A stretch of DNA of 64,000 nucleotides from Pseudarthrobacter sp. NamE2 (lineage in GTDB: Bacteria > Actinomycetota > Actinomycetes > Actinomycetales > Micrococcaceae). Positions 1 to 8,240 of the stretch are shown piece after piece. Location of the stretch: assembly GCF_005796205.1 (NCBI RefSeq), contig NZ_VAHN01000005.1, positions 62,001 through 126,000 of the forward strand, given 5' to 3'. The position numbers and the translations under genes are program-made. The notes beneath the pieces were generated by a model. The model searched no databases and was not told where the DNA came from. It was given only the letters and a program-made list of their open reading frames with translations. The stretch's first letter is position 1. Every line of letters starts with the position of its first letter.

Positions 1-503
1 ATAATGACACCACCAAGGCCGTTGCCCGCCTGGTGGAGCTGCACATGCGTTTCTATGGCTACGGCGACGCCGGCTGGACCGACTCCGCCGTCCGCCGGTA
101 TGTCACCGACGCCGGACCCTTGCTGGAACGCCTGCACCGCCTGACCCGCTCCGACGTGACCACCCGGAACCAGCGCAAGGCGGAACGGCTGGCCTTTGCC
201 TATGACGACCTGGAAGCGCGCATCACCGCACTCAAGGAACAGGAATCCCTGGAGGCCGTTCGGCCGGACCTGGACGGAGCGCAAATCATGGCGCTGCTCG
301 GCCTTAAGCCAGGCCCCGTCGTGGGCAGGGCGTACAAGTTCCTCCTCAATGAGCGGATGGAGAACGGGCCGCTGCCACGGGAAGAGGCAGAGGCGCGGCT
401 GCTCGACTGGTGGGCCGGACAACCTGAATCCGCACCTGCCGCGGTGGAGCCTGAAGAGTCTCCCGACGCCGTCGAACCTTCCCCTGCCAAGGAGTCCAAG
501 TGA
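1..503 (+). CDS. CCA tRNA nucleotidyltransferase, C-terminal part (5' end outside window)
   Basis: This is the end of a gene that starts before the window; the frame is open from base 3 and closes with TGA at 501-503. The visible 166 residues match the C-terminal RNA-binding region of actinobacterial CCA-adding enzymes, which add or repair the CCA end of tRNAs in the cytoplasm. Recognisable stretches are NDTTKAVARLVELH, WTDSAVRRYV and LTRSDVTTRN, followed by a GLKPGPVVGRAYKFL-type helix near the end. The catalytic nucleotidyltransferase head lies upstream and cannot be seen. The tail after about residue 140 is Pro/Glu/Ala rich. The stop overlaps the next gene's GTG by 4 bases (GTGA), so the two are probably co-translated. 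The GTG at 33 is internal, not the start. Confidence 0.85.
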   Translation, partial: NDTTKAVARLVELHMRFYGYGDAGWTDSAVRRYVTDAGPLLERLHRLTRSDVTTRNQRKAERLAFAYDDLEARITALKEQESLEAVRPDLDGAQIMALLGLKPGPVVGRAYKFLLNERMENGPLPREEAEARLLDWWAGQPESAPAAVEPEESPDAVEPSPAKESK

Positions 504-1084
504 CCTACCCTGCACTCGCCCCCCGCCCCCAGCTCTGGATCCTGCGCCACGGTGAAACGGAATGGTCCAAGAGCGGTCAGTACACGGGCCTGACGGACCT
601 GCCGCTGACAGTGGAGGGTGAGCAGCAGGCAGTGGAAGCGCGGAAGGTGCTCGACGGCGTCGACTTCGACCTGGTGCTTACCTCGCCGCTGCGGCGTGCC
701 CGGCGGACGGCGGAACTGGCCGGCTTCCCGGACGCGCAGCACGAGCCCCTGGCGGTGGAGTGGAACTACGGTGACTACGAAGGCATCAGCTCGGACCTGA
801 TCCGCAAGGACAACCCGGACTACCTCATCTGGACGCACGGCGTTCCTAACGGGGAGACGCTGGACGAGGTGGCGGCCAGGGCCGACAAGATCATTGGCAG
901 GGTCCTGGAGTCCGGGATGGACAATGTCCTGATCGTGGCGCATGGCCACTTTTCCCGCATCCTGACCGCCCGTTGGCTGGAAATGCCGCCTACCGAAGGT
1001 CGGCATTTCATCCTCGGGACAGCCAAGGTCTGCACCTTGGGCTGGGACAAAAGGACTCCCGCTATTGTCCGCTGGGGACTGTAA
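500..1084 (+). CDS. Histidine phosphatase family protein
   Basis: A 194-residue protein of the phosphoglycerate mutase/histidine phosphatase superfamily. The signature LRHGETEW places the phospho-accepting histidine at residue 17, and the second catalytic histidine is at about 148 in VAHGHFSRIL. An SPLRRARRTAEL stretch supplies the usual phosphate-binding arginines. It is a soluble cytosolic enzyme that removes phosphate from a small molecule; the substrate cannot be told from sequence. The GTG start overlaps the end of the CCA enzyme gene by 4 bases, indicating an operon. A T-rich tract follows the stop directly. Confidence 0.88.
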   Translation: MTYPALAPRPQLWILRHGETEWSKSGQYTGLTDLPLTVEGEQQAVEARKVLDGVDFDLVLTSPLRRARRTAELAGFPDAQHEPLAVEWNYGDYEGISSDLIRKDNPDYLIWTHGVPNGETLDEVAARADKIIGRVLESGMDNVLIVAHGHFSRILTARWLEMPPTEGRHFILGTAKVCTLGWDKRTPAIVRWGL

Positions 1085-1439
1085 GAATTTTTTATTTTTG
1101 TTTCTTTTTGGTTTTTCTCCAGGATTAACTGGCCAGCCGGTAATTGTTGGTGCACCCGGCCTCGGCGCACAACGCGCCCCTGTCCTGGTGCCAGCTGGGC
1201 TGGCCGCTTTCCGCACATAAACTTGCAGCCCGCTGTGGGGAACTGTATCGCCCGGCCGTGCCGGATGTTCCTAAGCCCAGGCGTGCACGCATCCCGTTGA
1301 TGGTCCGGAACCTGCTGGAGCAGCAGCGCGATGACGTCTACGTCCTGCTGCACCAGCAGCCGGGCGGCCTGCGGTGACCCGGACATGCGCTGCGGGACCA
1401 CGGGCATCATCCATAAGGCACACCGGTAAGCTCGTCTGC
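1085..1439. other. Intergenic region with T-rich tract
   Basis: This 355-base gap between the phosphatase and the next membrane protein has no gene I can support. It opens with a strongly pyrimidine-rich low-GC tract (about 1085-1122, runs of T broken by single A, G or C), which is unusual in this GC-rich DNA and may help end transcription. A stop-free frame at 1144-1377 would encode 77 residues, but I recognise no family in it and see no good ribosome binding site. Confidence 0.5.
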
Positions 1440-2900
1440 ATGGAGGAGACCCAGCCCCCGGGGCGCCGAGGCCGGTCCCGACTGGTGGTGCCGAGCCGCA
1501 GCGACGTGCTGCTGCGGAATTTCACGGAGGTCATCGGCGGACCCCTCGGCCGCCGGTCCGAGCCCGGCGTCGTCTCCCCGGGACTCTTCACCGTGGAACG
1601 GGTCCTGGTCCTCCTCACCGTCATCGCGGCATTCGTCGGGATCCTGGTAAAGGGCTATTGCCGTGTAAACGGCTGGGAGTCCCCCACGCAGTTCTACGCC
1701 ACCTGCTATTCGGACTTTCCCGATCTCTTCCGCAACCGCGGGCTGGCGGAGGGCGTTTTTCCCGTCCTGGGCAGCCAGTTCGAATATCCGGTCGTCACAG
1801 CGCTGGTGGCCGGACTGACCGCCTGGCTGGTCCCGGGAAGCGGCGTGACGGAGGGTCGGGTGCTGGCGTACTTCGACGTCAACGCGGCACTGTTGGCCTG
1901 CGCCGTGATCGTGACCGTGCTCGCTACGGCCAGAACGTCGGCCCGCCGTCCCTGGGACGCCGCGATGGTGGCACTTGCACCGGGAATCATCTTTGCCGGG
2001 ACCATCAACTGGGACCTCTGGACGGTCTGCCTTGTCGCCGTCGGCATGTACTTTTTCGCCCGGCAGCGGCTGGTGCCCGCCGGCGCCCTGATCGGCGTGG
2101 CCGCCGCAACGAATGTGTATCCACTGCTGGTGCTGGCGGGTATTGCGCTGCTGAGCGTGCGCACCGGCAGGATTCGCCCCCTGATGGTAACGGGAGGGTC
2201 AGCCGCTGCGGCCTGGATCGGAGTCAACCTGCCTTTTGCAGCCGCGAACTTCAGCGGATGGGCCTACTATTTCCAGTTCGCAGCCGGCCGGGATGCCGGC
2301 TACGGTTCGCCGTGGTTTGCCTACAACCTGGTGGCCGGAAGGCTTCGCCGGCCCGGGCTCAGTCCGGAAGCGGTGGACGTGCTGTCGCCGGCCCTTTTTG
2401 CGGTGCTGTGCGCGGCGATCGCTGTTATGGCGCTCAGTGCACCGCGGCGGCCGCGCCTGGCCCAGCTGGCTTTCCTTCTGGTGGCCGCATTCATCCTGAC
2501 CGGCAAGGCGTATTCGCCCCAGTTCGTGGTGTGGCTGGTTCCTCTGCTGGCCCTGGCCCGGCCGCGGTGGCGGGACTTCCTCATCTGGCAGGGCGTGGAA
2601 AGCCTCCACTGGGCCGCAGTGTGGATGTACCTTGGTCAGGTGACGAGTTCCGGCTCATCCCAGCACAACCTTGACATGCCGTACTACGTCCTGGCCGTGG
2701 TTGCCCACATGTTCGCTGTGGCCTATCTGATGGCGCGAATCACCTGGGACATCTACGACCCCCGCTACGATCCCATCCGGCGCCACCACCTTGATGACCC
2801 CCACGGCGGGCCCTTCGACGGCGCCCCTGACAGGCTCGCGTGGAAACTTGGCAGCCCCGCATTTTTGAACCGACGACGGAAGGACCTTTTCCATGCCTGA
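1440..2900 (+). CDS. Multi-pass membrane glycosyltransferase, GT87/DUF2029-like
   Basis: A 486-residue integral membrane protein with about ten hydrophobic segments from residue 50 onward and a soluble Arg/His/Asp-rich tail. Long periplasm-side loops with aromatic residues (FYATCYSDFPDLF, GSQFEYPVV, YFDVNAAL) and the TINWDLW stretch resemble the GT-C type polyprenyl-phosphate-mannose-dependent glycosyltransferases (GT87, DUF2029) of actinobacteria, which build lipoglycans on the outer face of the membrane. The frame opens at 1374, but ATG 1440 gives a normal cytoplasmic N-terminus. The 3' end overlaps the next gene by 8 bases, so they are likely co-expressed. The exact sugar acceptor is unknown. 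Confidence 0.72.
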   Translation: MEETQPPGRRGRSRLVVPSRSDVLLRNFTEVIGGPLGRRSEPGVVSPGLFTVERVLVLLTVIAAFVGILVKGYCRVNGWESPTQFYATCYSDFPDLFRNRGLAEGVFPVLGSQFEYPVVTALVAGLTAWLVPGSGVTEGRVLAYFDVNAALLACAVIVTVLATARTSARRPWDAAMVALAPGIIFAGTINWDLWTVCLVAVGMYFFARQRLVPAGALIGVAAATNVYPLLVLAGIALLSVRTGRIRPLMVTGGSAAAAWIGVNLPFAAANFSGWAYYFQFAAGRDAGYGSPWFAYNLVAGRLRRPGLSPEAVDVLSPALFAVLCAAIAVMALSAPRRPRLAQLAFLLVAAFILTGKAYSPQFVVWLVPLLALARPRWRDFLIWQGVESLHWAAVWMYLGQVTSSGSSQHNLDMPYYVLAVVAHMFAVAYLMARITWDIYDPRYDPIRRHHLDDPHGGPFDGAPDRLAWKLGSPAFLNRRRKDLFHA

Positions 2901-4350
2901 CGTAGCCGTGGTGGGGGCCGGTCCCAACGGGCTGGCCGCGGCAGCGGTCATGGCCCGTGCCGGCCTGTCCGTTGAGGTCTTCGAAGCGTCTCCCTCGATT
3001 GGTGGCGGGACACGGACCACCGAGCTGATGCAGCCCGGGCATTTCCACGACGTGTGCTCGGCGGTCCACCCCATGGCCCTGGCCTCGCCCTTCTTCCGGG
3101 CATTCGAGCTGGCCCGAAGGGTACAGCTGGTCAGCCCCGACATCTCGTACGCCTCGCCCCTGGATGGCGGACGGGCCGCCATCGCATACCGGTCGCTGGA
3201 CCGCACTGCTTTCGAGCTCGGCCGGGACGGGGCAGCGTACCGGAAGCTTTTCGCGCCTCTCGTCAGACATATCGACGGCGTCATGGACTTCACGCAGAAC
3301 CAGCTGTTCCGGATTCCCCGCAGCACGCTCGCCGCCGGAATCTTCGGACTGCGGACGGTGGAGCAGGGAACACCGGTGTGGAACGCAAGGTTCCGGGAGG
3401 ATCTGGCCCCTGCCCTGCTGAGCGGGGTTACCTCCCACGCCATCTCCCACCAGCCCTCCCTCGCCGCTTCAGGTGCGGGATTGATGTTGGGCGCACTGGG
3501 CCATGCCCAGGGATGGCCCATCCCGATAGGCGGTTCGATTGCCATCTCCACAGCACTAGCGGAGGACATTCGCGCGCACGGAGGCGTCATCCACACCGAC
3601 GCTCCCATAAACCGGCTCGAGGAACTTCCCCCGGTCCGCGCCACGCTGCTCAATGTGTCGCCCCGGGGCCTGGGCGCCATGGCGGGTGACTCGTTGCCTG
3701 CCCGCTACCGCTCGTCGCTGGAGTCGTTCCGCTACGGGAACGGTTCCTGCAAGGTGGACTTCATCCTGTCGGGTCCCGTTCCCTGGGCCGCTCCCGGATT
3801 GGCCGACGCCGGCACGGTCCACCTGGGCGGCACCCGGGAGGAGTTGGCGCATGCCGAAAATGAAGTACACGCCGGGCGGCACCCGGACAGGCCCTACGTC
3901 CTGGTGGCCCAGCCCTCACGCTTCGATCCCGGCCGGGCGCCGGCGGGACGGCATACCCTGTGGACCTACTGCCATGTCCCCGCCGGTTCGACGAGGGACA
4001 TGACCGAGGCCATCACCGCCCAGTTGGAGCGCTTCGCGCCGGGCTTCCGCGACCTTATTGTCCAGTCGAATGTGGTCACCGCCGCCGGGCTGGCGGAGTA
4101 CAACCGGAACTACATCGGCGGCGATTTCAGTGTGGGCACCATGGACCTGCGGGGCCTGGTGCAAAGGCCGGTGGTTTCCACCGTGCCGTGGCGGACTCCG
4201 CTGCCCGGGGTGTACCTGTGTTCGTCTGCCACACCTCCCGGGCCCGGCGTCACAGGGATGCCAGGGCTGCATGCGGCGACATATGCGCTAAAGGACATAT
4301 TCAGGCTTCCGGTGCCTCCACTGGGAGCAACGGCCACCGGCGGAAGCTGA
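2893..4350 (+). CDS. FAD-dependent oxidoreductase, phytoene dehydrogenase-like
   Basis: A 485-residue flavoprotein of the COG1233 phytoene desaturase/carotenoid isomerase-like group. An N-terminal dinucleotide-binding motif, VVGAGPNGLAAA, occupies residues 6-17, followed by the acidic strand end VEVFEAS and the GGGTRTTE turn that contacts FAD. Near the C-terminus the PGPGVTGMPGLHAA stretch matches the second FAD-binding region of the family. No carotenoid synthesis genes are nearby, so the substrate is open; an unsaturated lipid or isoprenoid is possible. ATG 2893 lies inside the end of the upstream membrane glycosyltransferase gene (8-base overlap), which hints at a shared lipid or glycolipid role. 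Confidence 0.82.
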   Translation: MPDVAVVGAGPNGLAAAAVMARAGLSVEVFEASPSIGGGTRTTELMQPGHFHDVCSAVHPMALASPFFRAFELARRVQLVSPDISYASPLDGGRAAIAYRSLDRTAFELGRDGAAYRKLFAPLVRHIDGVMDFTQNQLFRIPRSTLAAGIFGLRTVEQGTPVWNARFREDLAPALLSGVTSHAISHQPSLAASGAGLMLGALGHAQGWPIPIGGSIAISTALAEDIRAHGGVIHTDAPINRLEELPPVRATLLNVSPRGLGAMAGDSLPARYRSSLESFRYGNGSCKVDFILSGPVPWAAPGLADAGTVHLGGTREELAHAENEVHAGRHPDRPYVLVAQPSRFDPGRAPAGRHTLWTYCHVPAGSTRDMTEAITAQLERFAPGFRDLIVQSNVVTAAGLAEYNRNYIGGDFSVGTMDLRGLVQRPVVSTVPWRTPLPGVYLCSSATPPGPGVTGMPGLHAATYALKDIFRLPVPPLGATATGGS

Positions 4351-4409
4351 CGTGCAGCAGGGGCCGCAACATGGCAAAAGGGCCAACAAAAGCGGGGCAT
4401 AATGGCGCG

Positions 4410-6395
4410 ATGGGGAAAATTACAAAAATTTCGGCTGCCCTAGCTGCACTCTCGCTCGGAACATCGCTTGCAGCCTGCGATGACGGCCGCAGCGGCGCAG
4501 AGGCCGCAGCCACGCAGCTCGCCGGCGCTGTCTCGGCCCTGGACATCGCGTCCGTGCCTTTTGACGGCAAGGACGCCGGTGCCGCGAACGAGCAGCTGAA
4601 GAACGTATTTGCCGCGCTTGAGCCCCAAAAGCCCGTTGTGGAAGCCGGTGATGTCAGCCTCGACGGCGACAGGGCCTCCGCACCCCTGAACTACACCTGG
4701 AAGTTCGGGGAGGCAGAGTGGAAGTACACCGTTTCAGCCAAGTTCAAGAAGTCCGGTGACAAATGGCTGACCGTCTGGGATCCCGCCACGCTGGCGCCGG
4801 GTCTGGCAGACTCCGAAATCCTGAGCATGGGATCCCAGTCACCGCCGCGTGCCGACATCCTCGGCGCCGGCGACGCTCCGCTGGTGACCTACCGGCCCGT
4901 GGTGAATGTCGGTATCGACAAGCCGCAGCTCGGTGGTGCCGATCCCGCTGATTCCGCCGGCAAGCTCGCAGCCCTGGTAGGAATTGATCCTGCCGCCTAC
5001 ACGGAACAGGTCAAGGCCTCGGGCGCACAGGCCTTCGTCCAGGCAATCACGCTGCGTGAGGAGGGCCGCACCATCACGGACGAGCAGATCTCGGCAATTC
5101 CGGGCGCGCGCGCCATCAAGGCAACCATGCCGCTGGCGCCCAGCCGCACCTTTGCCCGTGCTGTGCTCGGTTCGGTAGGCGAGGCCAGTGCGGAACAGAT
5201 TAAAGCATCGGAAGGGGCCCTGTCCCCCGGTGACGTCACGGGCATCGGCGGGCTGCAGCAGCAGTACGATGAACAGCTCCGCGGCACGGACGCCGTCGTC
5301 ATCCGTGCCCAGCGCGCAGACCTGACCCGCGAGCAGATCCAGTCCTCTGCCACTGATCCGCGCCGGGTGCTGTTCGAGGTGGCGCCCACTCCGGGCACCC
5401 CGCTCAAGACCACGCTGGACCCCAGATTGCAGACGTTGGCGGAGGCGACCCTCGCCGAGGTTGACCCCGCTTCTGCCATTGTCGCCCTGCGTCCCTCGAC
5501 GGGAGCCGTCCTGGCTGTGGCATCCGGGCCCGGCAGCAACGGCTACAACACAGCAATGCTGGGCCAGTACGCGCCGGGGTCGATCTTCAAGATGGTCGAC
5601 TCCCTGGCAATGTTCCGCAATGGCCTCACGCCGGACTCGAAGGTGGAATGCACACCGACGCTCACGGTGGACGGCAGGACCTTCAAGAACGCCGAAGGAT
5701 ATCCGGAAGGTTCCCTGGGATCGGTGACCCTCCGGGATGCCTTCGCACACTCCTGCAACACGGCCTTTATTGCTGCCCGGGATGACGTTTCACAGCAACA
5801 GCTTGAGTCTGCCGCCATGGCCATGGGCCTGGCTGTGGAGGCGCCAACGCTGGGAGCTGAAGCGTTCCTGGGTTCCGTTCCCGGCGAAGCCGCCGGCACG
5901 GAACACGCTGCCTCCATGATCGGCCAGGGCAAGGTCCTGCTTTCCCCGCTGGCGGCGGCCATGATGGCGGGTTCTGTTGCCAAGGGCGCACCCGTGTCTC
6001 CGCAGCTGGTCTTGAACCCCGACGGCGGTGCTGCCGCCGGGACCACCAGCGGTTCCACGGCGCCGGCCGCCCAGCCCTCCGCGACAGCCACCGCTGAAGC
6101 TCCCGCAGCTGCCTCGGACCAACCCATCACAGCGGAAGAAGCCGCCTCGCTCCGGGACATGATGCGCGCCGTCGTCACCTCAGGGCACGCCGGCTTCCTC
6201 TCGTCCGTACCGGGCGAACCCGTAGGTGCCAAGACCGGAACAGCAGAGTTCGGCAACGAGAATCCGCCCAAGACCCACGCCTGGATCGTTGCCGTGCACG
6301 GCGACCTTGCCGTGGCCGTGTTCGTCGAGGACGGCGGACTGGGAGCCACCACCTCCGGGCCGCTGCTAAAGGAGTTCCTCACCGCCGCCGGCTAG
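4410..6395 (+). CDS. Lipoprotein penicillin-binding transpeptidase (MecA-N-like domain)
   Basis: A 661-residue cell-wall enzyme that cross-links peptidoglycan on the outer membrane face. The N-terminus MGKITKISAALAALSLG is a lipoprotein signal with lipobox LAAC and acylated Cys23. Residues 30-140 resemble the NTF2-like MecA N-terminal domain, followed by a dimerisation-type region and a transpeptidase domain. Active-site motifs are all present: SIFK at 391-394, SCN at 448-450 and KTG at 608-610. An Ala/Thr/Pro-rich insert (about 545-570) lies between SCN and KTG. ATG 4410 is chosen because it begins the signal peptide; an in-frame ATG at 4371 would add 13 residues. A perfect inverted repeat follows the stop. 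Confidence 0.88.
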   Translation: MGKITKISAALAALSLGTSLAACDDGRSGAEAAATQLAGAVSALDIASVPFDGKDAGAANEQLKNVFAALEPQKPVVEAGDVSLDGDRASAPLNYTWKFGEAEWKYTVSAKFKKSGDKWLTVWDPATLAPGLADSEILSMGSQSPPRADILGAGDAPLVTYRPVVNVGIDKPQLGGADPADSAGKLAALVGIDPAAYTEQVKASGAQAFVQAITLREEGRTITDEQISAIPGARAIKATMPLAPSRTFARAVLGSVGEASAEQIKASEGALSPGDVTGIGGLQQQYDEQLRGTDAVVIRAQRADLTREQIQSSATDPRRVLFEVAPTPGTPLKTTLDPRLQTLAEATLAEVDPASAIVALRPSTGAVLAVASGPGSNGYNTAMLGQYAPGSIFKMVDSLAMFRNGLTPDSKVECTPTLTVDGRTFKNAEGYPEGSLGSVTLRDAFAHSCNTAFIAARDDVSQQQLESAAMAMGLAVEAPTLGAEAFLGSVPGEAAGTEHAASMIGQGKVLLSPLAAAMMAGSVAKGAPVSPQLVLNPDGGAAAGTTSGSTAPAAQPSATATAEAPAAASDQPITAEEAASLRDMMRAVVTSGHAGFLSSVPGEPVGAKTGTAEFGNENPPKTHAWIVAVHGDLAVAVFVEDGGLGATTSGPLLKEFLTAAG

Positions 6396-6397
6396 GG

Positions 6398-6454
6398 TTT
6401 TTGGGCAGATATGCGGACTTCCGGGCTATTTTGGACTGCATATCTGCCCAAAAA
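6398..6454. repeat. Perfect 17-bp inverted repeat, 23-base loop
   Basis: The arms TTTTTGGGCAGATATGC (6398-6414) and its exact complement (6438-6454) flank 23 bases. The element starts 3 bases after the transpeptidase stop and ends 23 bases before the ABC-F gene. Because each arm carries its T-run outside and the right arm ends in A5, neither strand has the U-tract that should follow a rho-independent hairpin, so a REP-like or mobile palindrome is as likely as a terminator. Confidence 0.75.
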
Positions 6455-6477
6455 CTCCAGGGGCGGGGCGTGGGAAG

Positions 6478-8169
6478 ATGGAGCCCGTGGCCCATATTGA
6501 TGTTTCCGGAATCGACTATTTCCTCTCTGACGGCACCCAGCTGCTGAACGGGGTGACCTTCAAGGTTCCGGACGGCACCAAAACCGCGCTGATCGGGCCC
6601 AACGGGACCGGCAAGACCACCCTCTTCCGAATCATCGCCGGCGATATCACCGCCGACGACGGCGTCATCGGCCGGTCAGGGAACATGGGAATCATGCGCC
6701 AGTTCGTGGGGCAGGTCCGGGATGAATCGACCGTGCGCGACCTGCTGGTGTCCGCGGCTCCGCCCGCCCTGGCTGCCGCTGCCCGCGAAGTGGACCAGGC
6801 GGAAATGGCCATGATGGAGCACGACGACGAGCCCACCCAGATGAGGTACGCCCAGTCCATCGTTGACTGGGGTGATGCCGGGGGATACGACGTCGAAACC
6901 GTCTGGGACGAAGTGTGCATGGCTGCGCTGGGACTCCCCTATGACCGCGCGCAGCACCGGGCGGCGTCAAGCCTTTCGGGCGGTGAGCAGAAGCGGCTGG
7001 TCCTTGAGGCACTCTTCGCCGGCCCGGACGACCTGCTGCTGCTCGATGAGCCGGACAACTATTTGGACGTGCCGGGCAAGCGCTGGCTCGAGGAGAAGCT
7101 CAACGGGTCCAGCAAGACCGTCTTCTTCATCAGCCACGACCGCGAATTATTGAACAACGCCGCCGGACGCATCGTGACGCTGGAACCGGGAATCAACGGT
7201 GCCTCCGCATGGATCCACGGCGGCGGCTTCGGTTCCTATGTGGAGGCCCGCGCCGACCGCAACGCCCGCTTCGAGGAACTCCGCAAGCGCTGGGACGAGG
7301 AGCACATCAAGCTCAAGGAACTCGTCAACATGTACAAGAACAAGGCCGCGTTCCGCTCCGACATGGCCAACCGCTACCATGCAGCCCAGACCAGGCTGGC
7401 GAAGTTCCTGGAAGCCGGGCCGCCAGAGGCACTGCCCATCGAACAGAACGTCCACATGAGGCTCAGGGGCGGCAGGACGGCAAAACGCGCCATTGTTGCC
7501 GAGCGGCTGGAACTGACCGGGCTCATGAAGCCGTTCTCCACCGAGGTGTGGTTCGGCGACAGGGTGGGAGTCCTCGGATCCAACGGTTCGGGAAAGTCAC
7601 ACTTCCTGCGGCTGCTGGCTACCGGCGGCACAGACCCTGAACGCGGGCACCTGCCGGTTTCCGATGTGCAGATCGCCGAGGTTCCGCACGAAGGGACGGT
7701 AAAGCTGGGTGCCCGCATCCGCCCGGGATTCTTCGCACAGACCCACGTACGGCCCGACCTCATGGGCAAGACGCTGCTGGAGATCCTGCACCGCGGTGAC
7801 GAACACCGATCAGGGCTCGGCCGGGAAGCGGCTGCCGGGGCACTGGACGGCTACGGGCTGGCGGGGCAGTCGGAGCAAAAATACGAGTCCCTGTCTGGCG
7901 GCCAGCAGGCACGGTTCCAGATCCTGCTGCTCCAGCTCAGCGGAGCCACGCTGCTGTTGCTGGATGAGCCAACAGACAACCTGGACCTGCATTCAGCAGA
8001 GGCACTTGAGCGCGCCATCGACCACTTCGAGGGAACAGTCCTCGCGGTGACCCATGACCGCTGGTTTGCCCGCACGTTCGACCGTTTTTTCGTGTTCGGT
8101 TCCGACGGCCGGGTCTACGAGTCCCCCGAGCCGGTCTGGGATGAAAAGCGGGTGGAAAGGGCCCGGTGA
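6478..8169 (+). CDS. ABC-F family ATP-binding protein
   Basis: A 563-residue protein with two ABC ATPase domains and no membrane segments, typical of ABC-F proteins that act on ribosomes (translation factors or antibiotic protection) or DNA (Uup type). Domain 1 has Walker A GPNGTGKTT (40-48), signature SLSGGEQKR and Walker B LLLLDEPDNYLD. A charged linker, rich in Lys/Arg/Glu, follows at about 245-320. Domain 2 has GSNGSGKSH, SLSGGQQAR and LLLLDEPTDNLD. The GKSH in place of GKST or GKTT in the second Walker A is slightly unusual. ATG 6478 is close behind its only purine-rich stretch; GTG 6487 is an alternative start. Which ABC-F subgroup it belongs to cannot be settled by eye. Confidence 0.87.
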   Translation: MEPVAHIDVSGIDYFLSDGTQLLNGVTFKVPDGTKTALIGPNGTGKTTLFRIIAGDITADDGVIGRSGNMGIMRQFVGQVRDESTVRDLLVSAAPPALAAAAREVDQAEMAMMEHDDEPTQMRYAQSIVDWGDAGGYDVETVWDEVCMAALGLPYDRAQHRAASSLSGGEQKRLVLEALFAGPDDLLLLDEPDNYLDVPGKRWLEEKLNGSSKTVFFISHDRELLNNAAGRIVTLEPGINGASAWIHGGGFGSYVEARADRNARFEELRKRWDEEHIKLKELVNMYKNKAAFRSDMANRYHAAQTRLAKFLEAGPPEALPIEQNVHMRLRGGRTAKRAIVAERLELTGLMKPFSTEVWFGDRVGVLGSNGSGKSHFLRLLATGGTDPERGHLPVSDVQIAEVPHEGTVKLGARIRPGFFAQTHVRPDLMGKTLLEILHRGDEHRSGLGREAAAGALDGYGLAGQSEQKYESLSGGQQARFQILLLQLSGATLLLLDEPTDNLDLHSAEALERAIDHFEGTVLAVTHDRWFARTFDRFFVFGSDGRVYESPEPVWDEKRVERAR

Positions 8170-8183
8170 CCGTCAGAAGCAAC

Positions 8184-8223
8184 TTTGATCAAATAATCAG
8201 GAGTCCGTTTCATTTGATCATTT
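8184..8223. promoter_or_regulatory. Pair of palindromic operators before the DeoR-type regulator
   Basis: TTTGATCAAA (8184-8193) is a perfect palindrome, and ATTTGATCATTT (8212-8223) shares the TTTGATCA core. The two GATC centres are 29 bases apart, close to three helical turns. They fill the short gap before the regulator gene, so autoregulation is the natural reading. Operator identity is inferred from symmetry and position. Confidence 0.6.
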
Positions 8224-8240
8224 GCTGTTAGTCTTGCCGT

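Noticed and set aside
6398-6454. A standard bidirectional terminator.
   Set aside because: The T-runs stand on the outer 5' side of each strand and A-runs follow the hairpin, opposite to what a terminator needs.
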